Assembly (NCBI GenBank): GCA_017418585.1
Contig: JAFONG010000004.1
Coordinates: forward strand, 1-21,180
Direction: 5' to 3'
From: Erysipelotrichaceae bacterium
GTDB taxonomy: Bacteria > Bacillota_I > Bacilli_A > Erysipelotrichales > Erysipelotrichaceae
Length of the DNA: 21,180 nt
Part shown: positions 15,143 to 21,180 of the stretch, piece by piece
Layout: each line of letters opens with the position of its first letter
How positions within the stretch are numbered: the first letter of the stretch is position 1
Position numbers and translations under genes: made by a program
The notes under the pieces: generated by a model
Seen by the model: only the letters and a program-made list of their open reading frames with translations
Told to the model about the DNA's origin: nothing
Databases searched by the model: none

Positions 15143-16819
15143 ATGAAACTGAAAGACGCTTATTTCTATACGTTAAGAGAAGACGCACGCGACGAGGATT
15201 CCGCAAGCGGCAATCTGCTGGTGAAAGCCGGATACATCAAGAAAACCTCCGCAGGAGTTTACATGATGCTTCCGCTGGGCTTAAGAGTCCAGAACAAGAT
15301 CGAGAATATCATCCGTAAGCATATGAACGCTACCGGAGCCCAGGAAGTCAAGATGCCTGCCCTGATTGCGGCGGAATATTATGAAGAATCCGGAAGAATG
15401 AAAGGTTTCGGTCCTTCCATATTCAAATTGAAGGATAGAAACGACAAGGACATGGTTCTGGGACCTACCCACGAAGAACTGTTTGCCTATGCGGCTAAAT
15501 CGATGATCCGTTCCTATAAGAACATGCCATTTAATCTCTATCAGTTTCAGACCAAGTTTAGAGATGAACCGAGAGCACGTTTCGGTCTGGTAAGAGTTAA
15601 GGAATTCGTCATGAAAGACGCCTACTCTTTCGATAAGGATGAAGCCGGACTGGACGTATCCTATCAGAAGATGTTCGATGCCTATAAGAAATCGTTCGAT
15701 GAGATCGGAATTGACTATAGAATCGTAAAAGCCGATACCGGTGTCATGGGCGGACTTCTTTCCGAAGAATTCCAGGCCATCGCTCCGCTTGGTGAAGATA
15801 CGCTCGTCTATTGCGACAGCTGTTCCTATTCTTCCAATCTGGAAGTCGGAAAAGTTCTTCCTGCATATGAAAATGACGATGCTGAAATGAAAGACATCGA
15901 AGAAGTTGCCACACCGAATTGCAAGACTATCGAAGAAGTAGCGAAATACCTGAATCTTGACATAAAGAATACAGTCAAAGCCATGATCATGAATGTCGAT
16001 GGAGAACCTGTCGTATTCTTCATTAAAGGCGACAGAGAACTGAACGAAAGCAAGGCTTTGAAGCTGCTTGGCGCTTCTGAGGTCGGTTTTGCCGATGACG
16101 AACTGATCGCAAAGACAAATGCCGTTCCGGGATTCTGCGGTCCGCTGGGACTTAACTGCAGGACTGTTGTCGATGACGAGGTGCTGCATATGAAAAACTT
16201 CTGCTGCGGCGCAAACAAGGAAGGTTTCCATTGCATCAACGTAAATTCGAAAGACATCAGATATGATCTTTCCGGAGATATCGTCAATGCCAAGGAGGGA
16301 GATCTCTGTCCTGTCTGCGGTCAGCCGTTGAAGTTTACGAAAGGCATCGAAGTCGGAAATACCTTTAAACTCGGCACGAAGTATTCAAAGGCTATGGATC
16401 TGCAGTATGCGGATGAGCGGAATCAGCTTCAGGATGTCTGGATGGGTTCCTACGGCATTGGCTTAGGCAGAACGATGGCTGCGGTAGTAGAACAGAACCA
16501 CGACGAAAAAGGCATCATCTGGCCGGAAAACATCGCTCCATACAAGGCAATCATTCTGATCATGATCACCAAAGATGAAGAACAGTGCCGTATCGCGAAT
16601 GAAATGTACGATAAGTTCAATGAACTCGGTATCGAATGTATGCTGGATGACCGTGATGAAAGACCGGGTGTCAAGTTCAACGATGCTGAACTGATCGGTA
16701 TTCCTTACCGCATTACCGTTGGCAAGAAAGCCGCAGAAGGAATCTTTGAATTCAAGGGAAGAAAAGATCAAGAAGTTCAGGAACTGACGCTGGATCAGAT
16801 CATCGAAAAACTGAAGTAA
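15143..16819 (+). CDS. proS: Proline--tRNA ligase (bacterial type with editing insertion)
   Basis: Class II synthetase that charges tRNA-Pro and hydrolyses Ala-tRNA-Pro through its insertion domain. The 558 residues are normal for the bacterial form. Motif 2 region: FRDEPRARFGLVRVKEFVMKD (139-159). The INS editing domain spans about 230-385 and keeps K279 (NTVKAMI), the position essential for editing in E. coli. Paired cysteines C224/C227 and C389/C392 flank the insertion, a common ProRS metal-knuckle-like feature. The class II ATP site includes GNTFKLGTKYS near 406-416 and the motif 3 GSYGIGLGRTM (435-445). The C-terminal anticodon domain is complete. The ribosome site GAGGAA is five bases before the ATG. 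It lies downstream of rnhC, with its own -10 box. Confidence 0.98.
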   Translation: MKLKDAYFYTLREDARDEDSASGNLLVKAGYIKKTSAGVYMMLPLGLRVQNKIENIIRKHMNATGAQEVKMPALIAAEYYEESGRMKGFGPSIFKLKDRNDKDMVLGPTHEELFAYAAKSMIRSYKNMPFNLYQFQTKFRDEPRARFGLVRVKEFVMKDAYSFDKDEAGLDVSYQKMFDAYKKSFDEIGIDYRIVKADTGVMGGLLSEEFQAIAPLGEDTLVYCDSCSYSSNLEVGKVLPAYENDDAEMKDIEEVATPNCKTIEEVAKYLNLDIKNTVKAMIMNVDGEPVVFFIKGDRELNESKALKLLGASEVGFADDELIAKTNAVPGFCGPLGLNCRTVVDDEVLHMKNFCCGANKEGFHCINVNSKDIRYDLSGDIVNAKEGDLCPVCGQPLKFTKGIEVGNTFKLGTKYSKAMDLQYADERNQLQDVWMGSYGIGLGRTMAAVVEQNHDEKGIIWPENIAPYKAIILIMITKDEEQCRIANEMYDKFNELGIECMLDDRDERPGVKFNDAELIGIPYRITVGKKAAEGIFEFKGRKDQEVQELTLDQIIEKLK

Positions 16820-16824
16820 AGAAA

Positions 16825-16853
16825 AGGTATAGCGTTGCGCTATACCTTTTTTG
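16825..16853. terminator. Bidirectional intrinsic terminator between proS and thrS
   Basis: Perfect ten-base inverted repeat AGGTATAGCG (16825-16834) / CGCTATACCT (16838-16847) with a TTG loop, followed by a T run on the plus strand. On the minus strand the hairpin is followed by TTTTCTTT, so it also ends thrS transcription. Confidence 0.92.
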
Positions 16854-16856
16854 TGG

Positions 16857-18608
16857 TTATTTTCTGTTTACGATATCGTCGTGGATCTTTTCGGCAAAAT
16901 CGGAAAGTTTCATGGACTGTGATCCTTCTACGCCGTATTTTCTGATGTTTACGGACTCGTTTTCCATTTCGCTGTCGCCTACGACCAGCTGGTAAGGAAC
17001 CTTGCTTATCTGAGCTTCTCTGATCTTGTAGCCAAGTTTCTCGTTTCTGGCGTCTACGTAGGCTCTTACGCCCTTTTCTTTCAGCAGATCGCATACCTTA
17101 TAGGCATAATCGGTATGCTTCTCGAAATGGACAGGAATCACAGCAACTTGTTTCGGAGAAAGCCAGAGCGGGAATGCGCCCTTTGTTTCTTCAATCAGAT
17201 AGGCGGTGAATCTGTCGAATGTACCGAAGATCGCTCTATGAATGACGACCGGAGTCTGTTTCTCGCCGTTGGAATCGATGTAGTTCAGTTCGAATCTTCT
17301 TGGAAGCAGGAAGTCCAGCTGGCAGGTTGAAAGAGTGATTTCCGGACCGACGGCCGGTTTTACTTCAACGTCGAGTTTTGGACCGTAGAAAGCGGCTTCG
17401 CCGATCGCTTCAAAATACTTGACTCCTAAACTGTTCAGAACTTCTCTTAATCTGCTTTCTGCTTCGTTCCACATGTCGTCGTCATCGAAGTATTTCTCTT
17501 TGTCTTGAGGATCTCTCAATGACAGACGGAATTTATAGTTTGTGATGCCGAAATCACGGTAAACATCAAGGATCAGAGTTACGACACGTTTGAATTCATC
17601 GGCGATCTGTTCCGGAGTAACGAACAGATGGGCGTCGTTCTGGCACATGCATCTGACTCTTTCCAGTCCTTTTACAGCTCCGCTGGCTTCATAACGGAAG
17701 TCTGTAGCGAATTCACCGATCCTGACCGGAAGATCGCGGTAGGAATGCAGCTTGTTCTTGTAGATCAGCATGTGATGCGGACAGTTCATCGGTCTTAAGA
17801 CGAACTTTTCGTTATCTACTTCCATCATCGGGAACATATTTTCTTTATAGTGATCCCAGTGTCCGGAAGTCTTGTACAGATCGACAGTACCGACGCATGG
17901 GGTATAGACGTGCTCATAGCCGAGCTTCTGTTCCTTCTCATAGATGTAGTTTTCCAGCTGTTTCCTGATGATTGCGCCGTTTGGCAGCCACATCGGCATG
18001 CCTGAGCCTACCAGAACATGGTTCATGAACAGTTCCTGCTCCTTGCCGATCTTTCTGTGGTCACGCTGTTTTGCTTCTTCCAGTTCAGCCAGATGCGCTT
18101 TAAGATCTTCTTCGTTGTAGAAGGCAATGCCGTATATTCTCTGCAGCATTTTGTTCTTGGCGTCGTTCTTCCAGTAGGCACCGGAATACTTGATCAGCTT
18201 GAAATACTTGATTTCTTTGACGGATTCGACATGAGGACCTCTGCAAAGATCCGTAAAATCACCCTGCGTATAGCAGGAGATGACCGTGGAATCATCCATG
18301 TTGTTGATCAGATCGATCTTGTATTCATCGTCCTTGAACATCTCCAGAGCTTCTTCTCTGCTAAGCTCGTGACGGACAATTCTCTTTCCGTCCTTGACGA
18401 TTTTCTTCATTTCCTTTTCGATCTTCTCGATGTCTTCGTCCTTGATCGCATCTTCTCCCAGATCGATGTCATAGTAGAAGCCTTCTTCAATGACCGGGCC
18501 TACCCAGAACTTGGCATGAGGGAAAAGATGTTTCACAGCCTGAGCCATCAGATGGGCACAGGAATGGTTCAGAATACTTAACTCTTCGTTTTCCTTGATG
18601 TTGATCAT
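16857..18608 (-). CDS. thrS: Threonine--tRNA ligase lacking the N-terminal TGS domain
   Basis: Charges tRNA-Thr and edits Ser-tRNA-Thr. The 583 residues are about 60 shorter than typical ThrRS (about 640), and the whole shortage is at the N-terminus: the protein opens almost directly with the editing motif NHSCAH (14-19; H15 and H19), so the TGS domain is absent. The remaining editing site has C122 in DLCRGPH. Catalytic-core zinc ligands C276 (MNCPHHM), H327 (NDAHLF) and H457 (VIHRA) are all present, followed by a normal anticodon-binding domain. The ATG is fixed by GGGAGG six bases upstream and by the T-box terminator right before it, so no N-terminal part has been missed. Convergent with proS. 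Confidence 0.97.
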   Translation of the reverse strand: MINIKENEELSILNHSCAHLMAQAVKHLFPHAKFWVGPVIEEGFYYDIDLGEDAIKDEDIEKIEKEMKKIVKDGKRIVRHELSREEALEMFKDDEYKIDLINNMDDSTVISCYTQGDFTDLCRGPHVESVKEIKYFKLIKYSGAYWKNDAKNKMLQRIYGIAFYNEEDLKAHLAELEEAKQRDHRKIGKEQELFMNHVLVGSGMPMWLPNGAIIRKQLENYIYEKEQKLGYEHVYTPCVGTVDLYKTSGHWDHYKENMFPMMEVDNEKFVLRPMNCPHHMLIYKNKLHSYRDLPVRIGEFATDFRYEASGAVKGLERVRCMCQNDAHLFVTPEQIADEFKRVVTLILDVYRDFGITNYKFRLSLRDPQDKEKYFDDDDMWNEAESRLREVLNSLGVKYFEAIGEAAFYGPKLDVEVKPAVGPEITLSTCQLDFLLPRRFELNYIDSNGEKQTPVVIHRAIFGTFDRFTAYLIEETKGAFPLWLSPKQVAVIPVHFEKHTDYAYKVCDLLKEKGVRAYVDARNEKLGYKIREAQISKVPYQLVVGDSEMENESVNIRKYGVEGSQSMKLSDFAEKIHDDIVNRK

Positions 18609-18623
18609 AATAATCCTCCCTAT

Positions 18624-18667
18624 AAAAAAGGTGGCACTAAGGTCGCAATAAAGCGAGGTACCACCCT
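18624..18667 (-). terminator. T-box-controlled terminator of the thrS leader
   Basis: GGGTGG near 18661-18666 pairs with CCACC, with an inner CGC/GCG stem, and is followed by TTTTTT. The 5' arm is shared with the antiterminator. Confidence 0.85.
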
Positions 18668-18819
18668 ATTTTCTTACTTGAACTCTTAACGCGAGTAACG
18701 TCTTCCGATTAAGGAGAAACTCCTAAGTAGTAACCGTACGATATCGTTAACTGTTTGCACCGGCCACAGTCTCTCTATAAACAATATTCATACAGTCGTG
18801 TCTTATTCGCTGTTTCTAT
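18624..18819 (-). promoter_or_regulatory. T-box riboswitch (threonine) controlling thrS
   Basis: AGAGAG lies at 18771-18776, followed by a distal hairpin ACTGT/ACAGT with a GGCCGGTGCAA loop. The T-box motif AGGGTGGTACCTCG is at 18654-18667. The best specifier is ACT (18729-18731), a Thr codon, followed by A and then CTTA (18724-18727), which can pair with TAAG (18802-18805). That base helix is short, so the specifier is less certain than in the other two leaders. Gene context and the downstream elements make the T-box itself sure. Confidence 0.9.
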
Positions 18820-18824
18820 CAACT

Positions 18825-18853
18825 ACTATAGTTTTTTCGCTATATTTTGTCAA
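18825..18853 (-). promoter_or_regulatory. thrS leader promoter
   Basis: Minus strand: perfect -35 TTGACA (18848-18853), 17-base spacer, -10 TATAGT (18825-18830). The predicted start is near 18818. The strongest sigma-A-type promoter in the window. It begins only four bases after the hydrolase stop codon, with no terminator between. Confidence 0.85.
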
Positions 18854-18857
18854 TAAA

Positions 18858-19754
18858 TCATTCAAGATACGACTTGATGAAACCGTCGATGTTCCTGTAG
18901 TAATCAGGATCGGTATTGGCTTCGGTATGTCCCGCGTTTTCTACCGGATAGAACTTCTTGGAACCTTTGTTATGGTTGTAGAGGATCTTGGCCATGCTAT
19001 AAGGAACAAATTCATCGGCAGTGCCATGAACAAACAGGATCGGGATGTCGTTGTTTTCCAGGAACTTCTTGATGTTGACATCCTCATAGTTCATGCCGAA
19101 CTCTTCCTGCATCCTGTTTTCGATCAGTTTCAGTACGATTCCGGTATAGGCAAGCTTGTAGTCTTTTCTTAAGACATGGTCAAGTTCTTCTTTCATCGAA
19201 GAATATCCGCAGTCCTCTACAATGCATTTAACGGCTTCCGGAAGCTGATTTGCCGCAGCCATCATGACCGTAGCCGCGCCCATCGAAACGCCATACAGAC
19301 AGATCTGAACGCCGTTATACGTAGAATTAAGATAATCGATCCAGATCAGAAGATCCAGAGATTCCTTGAATCCGTACGTATAATACCTGCCTTCCGATTC
19401 CCCGGCACCTCTCTGGTCTACGATCAGAACATTATAACCGAGCCTATTGAATTCGACTGCCCTTTCATACATGTTTTCTCTTCTTGACCAGATGCCGTGC
19501 ACCATGATGATGTATCGGTTATGAGCGTGATTGTGAATATCTTCCGCATAAAGTTTTAATCCATCGAATGAATCTCTTTGAATCTTCTTCATGTCAAAAG
19601 TATCTATCTGAATCTTGATTTCAGGTTTCAGATATGGGTCATGATGTCTGCTGACAAAGACGCGCTTAAACATCTCCTCGCTGATCAGCTTATAGGAGAG
19701 ATAAGATATGCCTGTCGTTACACCTATTGCCGCTATTAGCTTTTTTCTGTTCAT
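18858..19754 (-). CDS. Alpha/beta hydrolase with N-terminal membrane anchor
   Basis: A 298-residue serine hydrolase of the alpha/beta fold, close in style to Bacillus YqkD and other Bem46-like proteins; the substrate is unknown. A hydrophobic stretch after MNRKK (about 6-21) is probably a signal anchor. The oxyanion-hole region is HGIWSRR (86-92), the nucleophile S157 is in GVSMG (155-159), the acid D247 is in HGTADEFVP, and the histidine H276 is in ENAGHTEA, giving a full catalytic triad. A strand LIVDQRGAGESEG (110-122) is typical of the family. The ATG overlaps the valS stop by one base (TGATG) with AGAAGGAA upstream, so it is co-translated with valS. Why it pairs with a synthetase is not clear; an esterase or acyl-hydrolase role is only a family-level guess. 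Confidence 0.9.
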   Translation of the reverse strand: MNRKKLIAAIGVTTGISYLSYKLISEEMFKRVFVSRHHDPYLKPEIKIQIDTFDMKKIQRDSFDGLKLYAEDIHNHAHNRYIIMVHGIWSRRENMYERAVEFNRLGYNVLIVDQRGAGESEGRYYTYGFKESLDLLIWIDYLNSTYNGVQICLYGVSMGAATVMMAAANQLPEAVKCIVEDCGYSSMKEELDHVLRKDYKLAYTGIVLKLIENRMQEEFGMNYEDVNIKKFLENNDIPILFVHGTADEFVPYSMAKILYNHNKGSKKFYPVENAGHTEANTDPDYYRNIDGFIKSYLE

Positions 19755-21180
19755 CAGTTGAGTTCCTTCTTCTTTTCCAGCAGCGTCTCATAAGAATTGC
19801 GGTAGCTGATCAGCTTCTTTCTTTCTTCCTCGACCTTTTCTGCCGGAGCTTTCGATACGAATCTTTCGTTTCCTAACATCTTTTCCGATCTGTCGATCTC
19901 CGCTTCAAGCCTTGTCAGTTCTTTCTCGATCTTCTCAAGTTCGGCTTTCTTGTCGACGATTTCGTTCATGATGTATGTTACTTTACCGTAAGTAGTCGGT
20001 CTGACTATGGTTTCTTCATCGGTTGAATCGATGATGTTCAGTTTCGTCATTCTGTACAGGATCTGACGGATCGAATCATCCGCATCAAGACCTTCTACCA
20101 TGATATGCAGTTCCTTGGACGGTTTGATGCTGTTTTCCATACGGATCGTCCTAGACTGAACGATGATCTCGATCAGCTTGTCGATGGCTTCTGCCTTGTT
20201 CCTGTCGACTTTGCTGAAGATCTCAGGCCATGATTCTTTCATGATCGAAACATCTTTAGAATGGATGTTCTGATAGATTTCTTCGGTGACGAATGGAATA
20301 AATGGATGCAGAAGCTTCAGGATAGCTTCCAGAACATAGATCAGCGTATCCAGCGTATGTTTCTTAAGTTCCTTGTCTTCTCCGTTTAATGCCGATTTTG
20401 TGAACTCGATAAACATTGAGCAAAAATCGTTCCAGACAAAGGAAATGATCTCGTTGCCGGCGATTGCCAGTTCATACTTGTCCAGATTTGCTGTAACGGA
20501 ATCGATGACCTGATTCAGTCTGTTCAGGATCCAGTGATCGGTATCGGAAAGATGTTCAGGTCTATGGTATTCATAGGAATCATCCCTGTTCATCAGAACG
20601 TATCTTGAAGCGTTCCAGAGCTTGTTGATGAAGTTCCATCCGGATTCCATCTTTTCCGTCGAATAGTTCATATCAAGACCAGGTGTTGAGTTGGTCGAAA
20701 GGAAGAGTCTAAGCGCATCGGCTCCATATCTGTCGATCAGATCGATCGGATCGATACCGTTGCCCAAGGATTTAGACATTTTTCTGCCCTTCTCATCTCT
20801 GATCAGGCCGTGGATCAGACAGTCCTTGAAAGGAACGTCATTGCAGAAATGTCTGGCGGAGAAAGCCATTCTGGCAACCCAGAAAAAGATGATGTCATAT
20901 CCCGTTACCATGCAGGATGTCGGGAAGTAGCGCCTGTAGTCTTCCGTATCTTCAGGCCATCCTAAGACGGTAAACGGCCACAAGGCACTGGAGAACCATG
21001 TATCAAGAACATCTTCATCCTGATGCCAGTTCTCGATGTCCTTCGGAGGTTCACATTCGCAATATACTTCACCGGTTTCGTTGTGATACCACACAGGGAT
21101 ACGATGACCCCACCACAGCTGTCTGGAAATGCACCAGTCTTCGATGTTTTCTAGCCACTGGCTGAAAGTCTTCTCGAATC
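19754..21180 (-). CDS. valS: Valine--tRNA ligase, C-terminal part (5' end beyond the window)
   Basis: The gene runs off the right edge; about 475 C-terminal residues are visible. No internal start is proposed: the frame is open through 21180 and reads SQWLENIEDWCISRQLWWG and then HRIPVWYH, a hallmark of ValRS just before the second half of the catalytic domain. Further on are DVLDTWFSSALWPF, the KMSKS loop in GRKMSKSLGNGIDP (20766-20807), the helical anticodon-binding domain (WILNRLNQVIDSV onward), and the C-terminal ValRS coiled-coil arm (about the last 65 residues, rich in Glu, Lys and Leu with AELEKIEKEL). The stop overlaps the hydrolase ATG. A leader with a T-box might exist upstream but lies outside the window. 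Confidence 0.97.
   Translation of the reverse strand, partial: FEKTFSQWLENIEDWCISRQLWWGHRIPVWYHNETGEVYCECEPPKDIENWHQDEDVLDTWFSSALWPFTVLGWPEDTEDYRRYFPTSCMVTGYDIIFFWVARMAFSARHFCNDVPFKDCLIHGLIRDEKGRKMSKSLGNGIDPIDLIDRYGADALRLFLSTNSTPGLDMNYSTEKMESGWNFINKLWNASRYVLMNRDDSYEYHRPEHLSDTDHWILNRLNQVIDSVTANLDKYELAIAGNEIISFVWNDFCSMFIEFTKSALNGEDKELKKHTLDTLIYVLEAILKLLHPFIPFVTEEIYQNIHSKDVSIMKESWPEIFSKVDRNKAEAIDKLIEIIVQSRTIRMENSIKPSKELHIMVEGLDADDSIRQILYRMTKLNIIDSTDEETIVRPTTYGKVTYIMNEIVDKKAELEKIEKELTRLEAEIDRSEKMLGNERFVSKAPAEKVEEERKKLISYRNSYETLLEKKKELN

Noticed and set aside
15281..16231. Long minus-strand ORF (316 codons) opposite proS, and similar long antisense ORFs opposite alaS, mutS2 and thrS
   Set aside because: They mirror real synthetase or repair genes in another frame, have low-complexity Phe/Ile/Val-rich translations, no ribosome site and no family resemblance. 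They are shadows of coding bias.
16240..16310. Cysteine-rich stretch in ProRS as a novel metal domain
   Set aside because: Paired Cys flanking the insertion domain (C224/C227 and C389/C392) are commonly seen in bacterial ProRS.
18827..18844. Short inverted repeat TATAG/CTATA around the thrS -10 as a possible operator or terminator
   Set aside because: Only five A/T-rich base pairs with no T tract; it overlaps the promoter elements and could easily occur by chance.
1..21180. Mobile elements, prophage genes, toxin-antitoxin or defence systems, CRISPR arrays, tRNA or rRNA genes
   Set aside because: Looked for on both strands; no transposase or integrase, no spaced repeats and no tRNA- or rRNA-like sequence was seen. 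The only repeated structured sequences are the three T-boxes and two terminators.

Overview
This window is a compact, gene-dense piece of a bacterial core chromosome, almost certainly from the Bacillota (Firmicutes). The evidence is three T-box riboswitches in front of aminoacyl-tRNA synthetase genes, an Spx-type regulator, RNase HIII, RecD2, MutS2 and an ECF transporter S component. TGA is used as an ordinary stop codon (recD2, mnmA, uvrC, cvpA, valS), so this is not the Mycoplasma code. A ThrRS without a TGS domain, a shortened mutS2 locus and moderate GC suggest an Erysipelotrichia-like lineage, but that placement is an inference.

Layout. Bases 37-7096 (minus strand) hold an overlapping operon in the order spxA, mnmA, recD2, an ECF S component, then a T-box and alaS. 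trpS (plus strand, with its own T-box) diverges from spxA at 7097-7150. It ends at a bidirectional terminator shared with the convergent operon cvpA, mutS2, uvrC, a 54-aa membrane protein, rmuC (minus strand, 14206 down to 8377). rnhC and proS (plus strand) diverge from cvpA across only 54 bases. proS ends at another bidirectional terminator facing thrS (minus strand, T-box). The right end holds the 3' part of valS and an alpha/beta hydrolase, both on the minus strand.

Function. Five aminoacyl-tRNA synthetase genes (Ala, Trp, Pro, Thr, Val) and the tRNA thiolase MnmA sit among DNA-maintenance genes (RecD2, MutS2, UvrC, RmuC, RNase HIII). The order rnhC-cvpA-mutS2-uvrC is a reduced form of the Bacillus rnhC-zapA-cvpA-polX-mutS2...uvrC neighbourhood. 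spx-mnmA-recD2-alaS resembles the Bacillus trmU-recD2-alaS neighbourhood.

I see no mobile element, prophage, CRISPR array, tRNA or rRNA gene, and no obviously new multi-gene system. The most interesting signals are regulatory: three operon-leading genes (spxA, cvpA, rnhC) have a -10 box 6-7 bases before the ATG and no Shine-Dalgarno, which predicts leaderless mRNAs. Both divergent gene pairs have interlocked promoters. Also worth a look are the unlisted 54-aa membrane ORF between uvrC and rmuC, a four-cysteine tail on Spx, and a degenerate Smr motif in MutS2. Several starts were revised (trpS, mnmA, mutS2).
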